A stretch of 64,000 nucleotides of DNA from Archaeoglobaceae archaeon. GTDB lineage: Archaea; Halobacteriota; Archaeoglobi; Archaeoglobales; Archaeoglobaceae. A model generated the notes under the pieces. It searched no databases. It was given only the letters and a program-made list of their open reading frames with translations, and was not told where the DNA came from. The stretch's first letter is position 1, and each line of letters begins with the position of its first letter. Of this stretch, positions 1 through 7,221 are shown piece by piece. The DNA lies in assembly GCA_027028145.1 (NCBI GenBank), contig JALVJV010000019.1, positions 1-64,000 on the forward strand, read 5' to 3'. Both the position numbers and the translations under genes were made by a program.

Positions 1-348
1 AAGGAGTCTCTTGTATCCTTGCTTTATCATTTCAAGCTCATCGAGAATAGCTTTCAGCTTCCTCTCGTAATCCTCAAACTTTGATTCGATGTCATTGTAA
101 ACCAATTCCTTAAATTGATTAAATTCCGTAACAAGTTCATTGAATCTCTTTTCAAGCTGTATTACCCTCAAAAGTGCTTGGTTTAGCTCTTCTTTACTCG
201 AATTCTGTGAAAGAATCCCAGCATAGTGGCGGATTGCTTGCCTGATAAATTCGCTTCTTTCGTTTTTATTTAGAGATTCAAGAATTTCGACTATATCAGC
301 ATCCTCTACTGGATGAGCTGAAAAAGAGTATATCTTTCGATCAGCCAT
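1..348 (-). CDS. Plasmid-type RHH/coiled-coil protein, partial (runs off left edge)
   Basis: An open frame starts at ATG 348 and is still open at base 1 (116 residues seen). Residues 1-45 resemble a short DNA-binding segment (NERSEFIRQAIRHYAG is RHH-like); residues 50-116 are a charged, leucine-spaced coiled coil. The start overlaps the end of the upstream RHH gene by eight bases, so the two are translationally coupled. Such pairs are common in archaeal plasmids as copy-control or partition regulators, but that role is only inferred. No enzymatic motif is visible. Confidence 0.6.
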   Translation of the reverse strand, partial: MADRKIYSFSAHPVEDADIVEILESLNKNERSEFIRQAIRHYAGILSQNSSKEELNQALLRVIQLEKRFNELVTEFNQFKELVYNDIESKFEDYERKLKAILDELEMIKQGYKRLL

Positions 349-499
349 TAATAACCACCTCTTTAGAATCTTTTAGCAAAAATCTTCTCAAGATGTCTCT
401 TACAGCCTCAGAATCTGATTCAATCGCATTTCTTTGTTTATATTCTTGTAATGCTTTGTATAATTTGTCTGGCAACTTTGCACCTACGAATTTTGACAT
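341..499 (-). CDS. Ribbon-helix-helix DNA-binding protein, 52 aa
   Basis: Small frame beginning MSKFVGAKLPDKLYKALQEY. The layout fits RHH repressors: a short beta strand (KFVGAKLP), helix 1 (DKLYKALQEYKQRN) and helix 2 (SDSEAVRDILRRFLLK). A strong Shine-Dalgarno GGAGGTG sits 9 bases before the ATG. Two inverted-repeat operators lie just upstream (523-589), so autoregulation of this gene and the coupled downstream gene is likely. The stop overlaps the next start (ATGGCTGA). Confidence 0.75.
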   Translation of the reverse strand: MSKFVGAKLPDKLYKALQEYKQRNAIESDSEAVRDILRRFLLKDSKEVVING

Positions 500-522
500 T
501 ATTTTTTGCACCTCCACTTTAC

Positions 523-589
523 TTTTTACAGTATTGTTGTAAAATTTAAAGTATTTAAAACTTTCGTTTTTACAGTATTACAGTAAAAA
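523..589 (-). promoter_or_regulatory. Tandem palindromic operators upstream of the RHH operon
   Basis: Two copies of an inverted repeat with arms TTTTAC and GTAAAA and a 9-base spacer lie at 524-544 and 568-588. Their centres are 44 bases apart, close to four helical turns. Both share the half-site TTTTTACAGTATT. The A/T-rich stretch between them (about 545-561) could hold the TATA box for the leftward operon. Binding by the RHH product of 341-499 is inference. Confidence 0.6.
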
Positions 590-626
590 ACTTAGTAAAA
601 CCCCATTAAATCCCGCAAAATCATAA

Positions 627-644
627 AAGTTGAAAAATCAACTT
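627..644 (+). promoter_or_regulatory. Inverted repeat just upstream of the winged-helix gene
   Basis: AAGTTGA-AAAA-TCAACTT is an 18-base perfect inverted repeat ending 11 bases before the ATG at 656. Its position fits an operator that blocks transcription start, probably for autoregulation of the 656-955 gene. Confidence 0.45.
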
Positions 645-655
645 ACTATAAGGCA

Positions 656-955
656 ATGATGGAGTATGTTTTTCAGAAAGGTGTATATGATATCCTCATA
701 GAAATAAAGAAGCATGGAAAAGTGCAACCTTCGAAATTAGCTGAGGTTATAACATCAATAAGTGAAAAAACACTCTATAAGAGGTTGGAGGAATTAACCA
801 AAATAGGGTTAATCAAGAAAGAAGCTGGTTTTAACGAATATGGAAGACCTGTAACCTTATACTGTTTAACACCTCTTGGAGAGGAAGTTGTCAAGAGGTT
901 TATTGATGTTGAGAAAATATTAAAAAGAGGTTATGAATCTTCGTCTACAGCATGA
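656..955 (+). CDS. Winged-helix transcriptional regulator (HxlR/PadR/ArsR-like), 99 aa
   Basis: Residues 5-90 form a compact winged helix. Helix 2 and recognition helix are PSKLAEVITSISEKTLYKRL, followed by EELTKIGLIKK and a wing with EYGRPVTLYCLTPLGEEV, the hallmark of HxlR/PadR-type regulators. There is no ligand domain. It is divergent from the RHH operon and probably controls element genes. An inverted repeat sits directly upstream. The frame begins with two consecutive ATG codons; no clear Shine-Dalgarno is seen, so the transcript may be leaderless. Confidence 0.75.
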   Translation: MMEYVFQKGVYDILIEIKKHGKVQPSKLAEVITSISEKTLYKRLEELTKIGLIKKEAGFNEYGRPVTLYCLTPLGEEVVKRFIDVEKILKRGYESSSTA

Positions 956-1364
956 ATTAATAACAACTTGGTTGTGTCGTTATTATATTAACTGAGAGCT
1001 GTTAATATATATAATTATTAACACCAACAACTTAATACAACAACTAACGAACTAACATCTTCTTCATTCAACCAATTGTCTAAAGAAGATTGGTTGTTGA
1101 AGTCGTCTTTGAAAACAACTTTATGTGCAACTTAAGATGAAGGTCGATGTTAAAACCAAGCCACTTGAAGTTGTCGCATAAGCTTTGTTAAACATCTTAA
1201 GAGTGTTTGACAATTAAAATTGTATACCTTGACAATTAAAATTGTCAAACAACAACTAACAACAAACAACCTATCTTAACCATTGGATGCAACATCCTAA
1301 GTGAATGAAAAGAAAGCGTTGACAACGTCTTCAACGACTACTTTAACGAAAAATAGGTTAAATG
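956..1364. repeat. Non-coding A/T-rich region with several palindromes
   Basis: No convincing gene. It holds GTTAATA/TATTAAC arms (1001-1022), a hairpin with CAACCAAT/ATTGGTTG arms (1069-1096, 12-base loop), and two copies of TTGACAATTAAAATTGT at 1207-1223 and 1229-1245, 22 bases apart; the second extends to a 20-base palindrome (1229-1248). Many CAAC/ACAAC runs surround them. It lies between the end of the leftward primase operon and the end of the rightward regulator gene, so it may be a replication, partition or termination region. Confidence 0.5.
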
Positions 1365-1547
1365 CTACTCTTTCTCCAAGCTTTTGATATTATACAGTTC
1401 TTTCTGTCCGGCGATGTAGAAGAAGTCTGCAACATTCCTAAACAGCTTTTTATCGACCAATTTTTTGATTTCCTTATACATTCCTTCCGGAATTTCGATC
1501 AGATAACCTCCTTCCTTTCCTCTCTTTTCCCGTTGAGAAGATAGCAA
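1365..1547 (-). CDS. Small hypothetical protein at end of primase operon
   Basis: Sixty codons if a TTG at 1547 is used; the ORF overlaps the preceding gene by 49 bases. The C-terminal part (EIPEGMYKEIKKLVDKKLF then NVADFFYIAGQKEL) looks like an RHH-type strand-helix-helix. A GGAGGT at about 1505-1510 would favour a shorter product starting near 1500, but no standard start codon is well placed there. Function unknown; start uncertain. Confidence 0.45.
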   Translation of the reverse strand: MLSSQREKRGKEGGYLIEIPEGMYKEIKKLVDKKLFRNVADFFYIAGQKELYNIKSLEKE

Positions 1548-1741
1548 ACCCGATCGAAAACTCTCGTGAATGTTCCCTCAACTTCTTGAAGATTATCTCC
1601 GATAACTTCCAGCCTAAAAGTCATTCCATCGTCGTTCCCCATAATCTCAAGTGTTATTGAACTGGAACTTCCGCATTCCTCCCTTCCTTCATCTTCCTTC
1701 TTTAAATCTTCCCCTTTGCTACTCTCCTTTTCTCTTTCCAT
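1499..1741 (-). CDS. Small acidic hypothetical protein, 80 aa
   Basis: Starts with a highly charged, probably disordered tail (MEREKESSKGEDLKKEDEG), then a beta-rich part (SSSSITLEIMG, MTFRLEVIG) with a helix LQEVEGTFTRVFDRVCYLL. GGAGGTG precedes the ATG by 5 bases. It follows the zinc-finger gene by four bases and belongs to the primase operon. No family recognised. Confidence 0.6.
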   Translation of the reverse strand: MEREKESSKGEDLKKEDEGREECGSSSSITLEIMGNDDGMTFRLEVIGDNLQEVEGTFTRVFDRVCYLLNGKREERKEVI

Positions 1742-1745
1742 CTTT

Positions 1746-2168
1746 TCACCTCCACAACTTCCTTAACCATCTACAGAGAGGAGCATGACGAATAAACTCC
1801 TCATAAATCCAATTCTGAAAATCCGATAGATCTCCGATGAGGATTAGCTCATCATCGGTTGGATAATACCATTTACCGCTAAATCTCTGATTAACATCAA
1901 TTTCGTAAACGACAAACTCATCCTTGCTAAAAACTACATAGAGCGGAACGTTTAATCTCTTTGCAACTCTGGAGAGCGTAATAATCTGATACGTTGGAAT
2001 GCGATGTTTGGTTGTGTATTTTTCTTCGAACATTGCCCTGATTGAGTTTCCAACTTCAAGAATGCCGTCTATATTGGTGAAAACGATACCGTGAATGTTA
2101 TCCCTTAGCGATGTGATTCCAGATACTAACCCATTCTCAATCGGTTTCCCGCAATGCGGACAAATCAA
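1746..2168 (-). CDS. Hypothetical protein with N-terminal CxxC, 140 aa
   Basis: Begins MICPHCGKPIENG, half of a zinc ribbon; C-terminal residues include HAPLCRW, which could complete a metal site, but this is speculative. The middle (PTYQIITLSRVAKRLNVPLYVVFSKDEFVVYEID) has the alternating strand/helix pattern of a small nuclease-like or Rossmann-like fold, without a diagnostic catalytic set that I can defend. It overlaps the primase-helicase gene by four bases (ATGA), so it is translated with it and probably serves the same replication module. Confidence 0.6.
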   Translation of the reverse strand: MICPHCGKPIENGLVSGITSLRDNIHGIVFTNIDGILEVGNSIRAMFEEKYTTKHRIPTYQIITLSRVAKRLNVPLYVVFSKDEFVVYEIDVNQRFSGKWYYPTDDELILIGDLSDFQNWIYEEFIRHAPLCRWLRKLWR

Positions 2169-5100
2169 TGATTAACACCTCCATCTTCCTCAATCGGGAT
2201 TAGGAAACCCTTAACATCGTCATCTAACTCCAGATAGTCCTTTTTCCTGATCTGGATGATCTGATCGGGAAACGCTCTGATAACTCGCCCGTTTACTTTT
2301 ACATTGACATAATCGATCGCTTTAACTTTAATCCAATCCCCAGAAGTTGAATTAGCCGTATCTTCAGAGGAGGAGTTTTCGTTATTTGGATTTTCTTTCG
2401 AAACCATCTCTATTGCTGATTTGTAGAATTCAGGAAGCAACCCATGCTCTATAAGCCTAAAGATTCTCTCCTTTATATCTTCGGAATCTCCAAGCTTCTT
2501 GACAACCAATTTAGCGAAAGCCTCAGGCTGAGCATGGACAGGAACAGAAGGAGCAATGATCTTGTAGCATCCCAAAATCTGCTTATCTATCTCATCGAGC
2601 TTGATCTTCGGTTTATCTTCCTTAGTCTCTTCGGATTCCTTCTTTTCTTCAGTCTTTACATCATTCTTTGATCTATCATCAGTTGGCTTGTTCTTCTCGT
2701 CCTTATCTTCTGAGATCTCTTCAAAGTTTCCTCCTCTCAGGAATTCTACAAATTCGGCAATAGAGACTTTAATTCCTCTAACAACTCTTTTGTTTACTTT
2801 ATATGTTTTGTATTCCCAGCCAAATCTCTCCGCTAAGGATTTGAGCGAATCAATGCCAGTATCCTTCAAAATCTTCATAACTGAAGTTGTGATGACTATT
2901 TCATCTCCTTTCGTAAATGCCCAAGGAACAAGGTTCTCCTTAAGCAAAGCTCTAAATCTGGTTTCTAAATCACTATACGAGTAGTAATCCTCCGGATTTT
3001 CAGAGATAACTTCAATCTTGGAAATGTATTTAGAATAAAGATTATTTATATTTTCAAGTAATCTTGATCTAATTTCTTCGTTAATTGTCTCATTGACCTC
3101 TTCTTCCGTTTCGCCCTCGTAGAATTCATAAATCCAATCCGGAACATCCAACTCAGCAAATTCAAAAGCTTCTCTAAGGAGTTGTGTTGCCAATGTTGAC
3201 CAATTCTCTCTTAACAATTCGGGATTTTCTGAAATCTTCTCAAAGACGAAATAACCCAAGAATCTTAAATCTTCGAGTCTTGGGAGAATCTCCTCTTTGA
3301 ATTTCTCCATTTCATCCTTAGAAATCCTGTCGGAAAGTGAGAAGTGAATACCGAAGAATCTCTTTCTTACAGCCTCATCTAACGGTAGTTGAGCGTTCAT
3401 TGTCATGAAGAAAGGAGCAAGAGAAGGAATTTCGATGTAGACTCCATGAGCATGCTTTCCTCTAACGAAACGATTCTCAACGGCATTTTTGTAATCCTCT
3501 AACAATTCCTTGTTGTTGAAGATTCCCTCGACCTCATTAACAACAACCGGAAATGTCGTTAGACTTCTAAGCCTGCCATGCTTGGCTTTGGTATCCGCAT
3601 CACCGCCTCCCTTTACAATCCTTGCTTCTTCGGGTGGATTCCAGATTGAAGGGATTATCTGAGCTCCAACTGTCGTTTTACCTGTATCCCTTGATCCATA
3701 AGCCACTAAATCTGGAAAGTGAACGACAACAGTTCTTCTAATCTGCTTTATTGCGTAGGCAAATGGTGCGATCAAGCCCCATTTGATCATCGTTGTGAAT
3801 CTCTCCCCAGCTTTGCGATACCACTTAGTTCTAAGCTCGTTTAAGAGTTGAAGGGATTTAGCCAAGTCTTCTTTGGAGAAATCTTCAGGTTGCCACTTAA
3901 CAGCCTTAATCTGTCCATCGATGTAGTAGAAACCCGGCTTTTCGAGTTCCCTTCTAATTTCTGCTTTACCTTTCCTTATGAATGCCGTAATGATTGAGGA
4001 TAGAGCATCTCTAAGAAGTCTGGAATGCTTGACAACACCTTCAGCCTGTAATCTTGAGATGATAACATCCAATTCTGCCGGACCAATAGTTAAGTTCCTG
4101 AATCCATGGAACTCGATCTCAAACTTCGTAAGACCTCCGAGAGGATCTTCATAGACAATGACTTTAACGGGGCAAACTTCCGCTACAATCTTTTCATAGA
4201 CTATCCCTCCGTTGTTTTTATCCTCAAACGCTCTTGCAATAATCCCCTTTCTTGGATTGGCAACATAATAAGCCCTCTTTCTAAAGTCTATTAGGCTGAA
4301 AATCGAATCTTGGAAAGGTGACGATCGACCTAACAATTCTTCAAGTCTTCTAATTAGATCTAAAGCCCTTTCTTCTCCTAATAGGGTTTCCGCTATTTCT
4401 TGGAGTCCTGTTTTGCCTTTTAGTTCCTCTTCCGTCGGAGGATTACCTCTCAGCCCATAAGTTCTATCGAGAACGTAAATCCTGTGATTTAGTTCCTCAT
4501 CCTTTTCTGCTAAGAGTTCTACAATTTTTCGAGCAGAATTATAGCTTATTCCAGCCTTCTTAAGCCATCCAGTTAGAGAGAAAATGATAAGGTCTCGATA
4601 ACCGACCTTATAAATCGGTCTGAGGAGATTGACGATTTCAACAATCTTACTTTCTTCCAATTCTCTTTTTCCTTCCTCCTTAATCTCGACCTTGGGAACA
4701 ATCTTTTTCTTACCCTCCAAAAAGCTAAGGAGGGTTAGATATTCTTCCCAAGTCAATTCAGCGATCTTATCAGGCTTATTAACGAATCTGTAAACCTTAC
4801 CTGAAGGATGAGGGGAAGGAGGAGCTACGACGTAACCTCCATTGGCTCTTATATCTACTCCCGGTCTGATTCCTATCCTGTTAGAAAATCGATCATGATC
4901 CGGATTCACAACCTTAACGTAATGGTGATATCCCTTGCCCGTTTCAGCAATCCATGTATTCAGAAGCTTGCCATAAATATCGGGATGTTTCTCCTTTAAT
5001 TCGGCTAAAACTTCTTTTCTTACTTCCTCAGAATCGAAATCTATAACCGCTAAATTGCCCGATCTTTTACCCGTAACTATTGCAATTCCAAGCTTGTTCT

Positions 5101-5308
5101 TCCCTCCTCTTAGCGCTGGAAAGTTGGGATCCTTAAACCATTTTTCAAGCTCTTCTAAAGTTGGATGTCTATTCTGGAACTCTTTCCATTCAATTGCTGA
5201 TATTTTGTTCCCCTTTGGATTGTTCTCCGAGATAGGAACAATAATTACAGGAATAACGCTAAATCCTTGTTCCAAATAATATTTAGCCCAATTGTATAAG
5301 TCCTCCAC
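2165..5308 (-). CDS. Primase-polymerase/helicase replication protein, 1047 aa
   Basis: Residues 1-200 match the bifunctional primase/polymerase (prim-pol) fold: NLAVIDFDSEE carries the metal-binding D-x-D, GKGYHHYVKV the conserved His, and VDIRANGGYVVAPPS the third motif. Residues about 220-310 look like a PriCT-type linker. A helicase-type ATPase follows, with Walker A GSRDTGKTT, Walker B VVVNEVEG and a sensor stretch FFMTMNAQLP ending near RKRFF. A winged-helix-like part, a long Lys/Glu linker and a small beta domain make the tail. GTG start, preceded by GGGAGGTG. This is the probable initiator/replicase of the element. The prim-pol plus helicase fusion is typical of archaeal plasmids and phages. 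Confidence 0.88.
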   Translation of the reverse strand: MEDLYNWAKYYLEQGFSVIPVIIVPISENNPKGNKISAIEWKEFQNRHPTLEELEKWFKDPNFPALRGGKNKLGIAIVTGKRSGNLAVIDFDSEEVRKEVLAELKEKHPDIYGKLLNTWIAETGKGYHHYVKVVNPDHDRFSNRIGIRPGVDIRANGGYVVAPPSPHPSGKVYRFVNKPDKIAELTWEEYLTLLSFLEGKKKIVPKVEIKEEGKRELEESKIVEIVNLLRPIYKVGYRDLIIFSLTGWLKKAGISYNSARKIVELLAEKDEELNHRIYVLDRTYGLRGNPPTEEELKGKTGLQEIAETLLGEERALDLIRRLEELLGRSSPFQDSIFSLIDFRKRAYYVANPRKGIIARAFEDKNNGGIVYEKIVAEVCPVKVIVYEDPLGGLTKFEIEFHGFRNLTIGPAELDVIISRLQAEGVVKHSRLLRDALSSIITAFIRKGKAEIRRELEKPGFYYIDGQIKAVKWQPEDFSKEDLAKSLQLLNELRTKWYRKAGERFTTMIKWGLIAPFAYAIKQIRRTVVVHFPDLVAYGSRDTGKTTVGAQIIPSIWNPPEEARIVKGGGDADTKAKHGRLRSLTTFPVVVNEVEGIFNNKELLEDYKNAVENRFVRGKHAHGVYIEIPSLAPFFMTMNAQLPLDEAVRKRFFGIHFSLSDRISKDEMEKFKEEILPRLEDLRFLGYFVFEKISENPELLRENWSTLATQLLREAFEFAELDVPDWIYEFYEGETEEEVNETINEEIRSRLLENINNLYSKYISKIEVISENPEDYYSYSDLETRFRALLKENLVPWAFTKGDEIVITTSVMKILKDTGIDSLKSLAERFGWEYKTYKVNKRVVRGIKVSIAEFVEFLRGGNFEEISEDKDEKNKPTDDRSKNDVKTEEKKESEETKEDKPKIKLDEIDKQILGCYKIIAPSVPVHAQPEAFAKLVVKKLGDSEDIKERIFRLIEHGLLPEFYKSAIEMVSKENPNNENSSSEDTANSTSGDWIKVKAIDYVNVKVNGRVIRAFPDQIIQIRKKDYLELDDDVKGFLIPIEEDGGVNH

Positions 5309-5450
5309 TCTTCAGCACCTCCCTAAGAGGACATCTTTCGGTGAGAAAATCTCCACAAATCGAAGAATCGGAGTAACAGCTTTGAGGTAAGTCCGAAAAC
5401 TTTATTACCTTCCTCTCCCTTCCTTTCCTAAAGGGGAGGCGCTTAGGCAT
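5283..5450 (-). CDS. Cysteine-containing microprotein overlapping primase start, 55 aa
   Basis: Frame MPKRLPFRKGRERKVIKFSD followed by a segment with Cys25, Cys32 and Cys40 (S-C-Y...I-C-G...R-C-P). A good Shine-Dalgarno (GAGGTG) lies 8 bases before its ATG. Its last 26 bases overlap the GTG start of the primase gene, whose own Shine-Dalgarno lies inside this frame, so translation is coupled. The basic N-terminus and Cys pattern suggest a small metal- or DNA-binding protein, but the function is unknown. Confidence 0.6.
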   Translation of the reverse strand: MPKRLPFRKGRERKVIKFSDLPQSCYSDSSICGDFLTERCPLREVLKSGGLIQLG

Positions 5451-5481
5451 TTGATTACACCTCTTTTATTTTTTATAAAAA

Positions 5482-5652
5482 TTAAATTTGGGCAAGCTCT
5501 GGCTTTTCTGTTTCTATTCCAAGTTCTTCTGCTTTCTCATAAATTAGCTCTCTAATAACAGCACTCTGGCTTTTATTGAGCTTCTTAGCCAAGTATTCCA
5601 ATAGTCGAGCACTTTCGTGATCGAAACATAGTTGCTTAACCAATTTGACCAT
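5482..5652 (-). CDS. RHH/CopG-type regulator, 56 aa
   Basis: First gene of the leftward replication operon. MVKLVKQLCFDHESARLLEY supplies the strand and helix 1, and NKSQSAVIRELIYEKAEELG helix 2, the usual CopG pattern. GAGGTGAT precedes the ATG. The upstream 5653-5825 interval has a perfect 26-base palindrome and a second half-copy, which this protein or its divergent neighbour may bind to control replication. Confidence 0.7.
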   Translation of the reverse strand: MVKLVKQLCFDHESARLLEYLAKKLNKSQSAVIRELIYEKAEELGIETEKPELAQI

Positions 5653-5825
5653 CAGTATCACCTCAAGATTTTAGTCCACTTGATTGATTGTTTGATTGAT
5701 TGATTTAAAAATTTTCTGAGAATCTATATCAATCTATACACGTATATACGTGTATAGACAAAAGATCTCAGTCAATCTCGATTGATCGATACACGTATAT
5801 ACGCAAGAATTGGTTGAATTAATGT
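5653..5825. promoter_or_regulatory. Divergent operator region with a 26-bp perfect palindrome
   Basis: A perfect palindrome (arms TCTATACACGTAT) occupies 5733-5758. A second copy of its centre, ATACACGTATATACG, lies at 5789-5803, 53 bases away centre to centre, about five helical turns. GATTGATT repeats fill 5676-5702. The region separates the leftward RHH/replication operon from the rightward winged-helix gene, so it is very likely a control point for both. Confidence 0.65.
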
Positions 5826-6503
5826 ATGGCACGAAGAAGCATCAATCCAGTAGTTGAAACTGCCAAAGTTTTAGCTAAGTTTGGAAGAATTAGTTTTGGA
5901 GCTATTCTAAAAGAAGTGGATATATCCCGCCAAACATTGGATACATATTTAAAAATCATGGTGGGTAAAAAGCTAATTCTTTTAGAGCAGGATCCTAAAG
6001 ACAAGCGTAAATATCTCTACTGGCTCAATCCTAATGAGCTATGCATCATAACAGTTGATGAAGCTATAGATGCTATCAGAAAAGAGCTTAAAGCTGTAGG
6101 TGAAGAATTAACGAGTGAAGAGGAGGAAAAGTTAAGAGAAATCTTGCGGAACGAAGTTAGAAAAATAATATTGACATGGCTTAAGATGAATATAATCAAA
6201 AATGAAAAGCCAGAGGAGGTTATTTTACATATTTTAAACATAGCTTATGGTGTGTATCAGGAAGTGGAAGCTTTTAAGCAATTATCCAAATTACCGATGT
6301 TTGGTAAACTCATGAAGGATAAGGCTGATGAAGTCTTCGACAACACCACCGCTGAAAATGTTAAATTGTATTTAGATTTAGTTGATAAGCTACCTAAGAG
6401 CTTCTTGAAAAAATGGGAAAAGACTAAAGCGTATCAATCTTCCCCTATGACTCAATTAGCATTAGCGATAAACCTGTTGATAAAGTCGTTAAAAATTAAA
6501 TAA
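5826..6503 (+). CDS. Winged-helix DNA-binding protein, 225 aa
   Basis: Residues 5-65 form a winged helix: VETAKVLAKFGRISFGAILK, then a recognition region DISRQTLDTYLKIMVGKKL and wing ILLEQDPKDKRKYLYWL. The rest is helical, rich in Lys/Glu, with no enzyme motif. It faces the RHH operon across a palindromic control region and is followed by the repeat field, so it could be a replication initiator/iteron-binding protein or a repressor. The ATG has no Shine-Dalgarno and may be leaderless. Confidence 0.65.
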   Translation: MARRSINPVVETAKVLAKFGRISFGAILKEVDISRQTLDTYLKIMVGKKLILLEQDPKDKRKYLYWLNPNELCIITVDEAIDAIRKELKAVGEELTSEEEEKLREILRNEVRKIILTWLKMNIIKNEKPEEVILHILNIAYGVYQEVEAFKQLSKLPMFGKLMKDKADEVFDNTTAENVKLYLDLVDKLPKSFLKKWEKTKAYQSSPMTQLALAINLLIKSLKIK

Positions 6504-6562
6504 ATGTCTTTTTATATTTTATTGATGATTCTTCTCAGAGGAGTTTCTCTCGAGTAGCATGA

Positions 6563-6974
6563 GGTAACACAACTTTTGACGTCAAAATAGTTTTTAACGA
6601 CATTTCAGTTAGCCATGCTACCCGTGTTACTTCTCTCAAACTTTTTTCTAAGATGTTGTCTCCTCGAAAGAAAATTAAATAGGGGAGTTAAATAATAGTT
6701 ATCCTCTACATCCTGCAGGTAACATGGGTGGTAACATGACCTCATGTTACCCTCGTGTTACCCTATGTTACCTAAATCAAAGTCCTCTTATTTTCCTTTT
6801 TTAGCCAAATAGGATTTTTATAATGGACTTGAATAAGGTAACATGGTAACACCCAATATACACAAACCCTTAACTTGAAATCACAAACGCAAAAGTCGAT
6901 GTTACCGTGTTACCATGTTACCCCCCTAACTTCGCGTGACCAAAAAGTCTATGTTACCATGTTACCGTGTTACC
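6563..6974. repeat. Iteron-like field of RTGTTACC octamers (candidate replication origin)
   Basis: Fourteen exact copies of (A/G)TGTTACC occur in 412 bases. Forward copies start at 6744, 6755, 6765, 6899, 6907, 6915, 6951, 6959 and 6967; reverse copies (GGTAACAY) start at 6563, 6718, 6730, 6837 and 6845. Two triads (6899-6922 and 6951-6974) are perfect head-to-tail arrays with an 8-base period, 52 bases apart. A 14-base palindrome (TTTTGACGTCAAAA, 6574-6587) lies at the left. No gene fits here. The pattern resembles plasmid iterons. Confidence 0.75.
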
Positions 6975-7221
6975 TTTACTACCATTATATATTAATAAGA
7001 GAAAAAAACTCATCCATCCTTTAGCGTGCCGGGTTAGCCATTAGTATCGTCTGAAGGTGTCAACCCAAGGATCCAATACATCAATCCAGATCAAACCATG
7101 TTAATGCTTAGCATACCGCTATATTATTACATTATTACATTATAATATATTTACTAAATCAAGGTCGATACTATCAACTACCTTTAGCAAACCTTTTTTA
7201 TTCTCCTATGGGAATACCATT
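6975..7221. other. Non-coding att-proximal region upstream of the integrase fragment
   Basis: No gene seen. It holds an 8-base inverted pair TAGTATCG (7042-7049) and CGATACTA (7166-7173), which could be integrase arm sites, and an A/T-rich promoter-like stretch (7126-7156) about 70-95 bases before the 7222 ATG. Confidence 0.35.
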
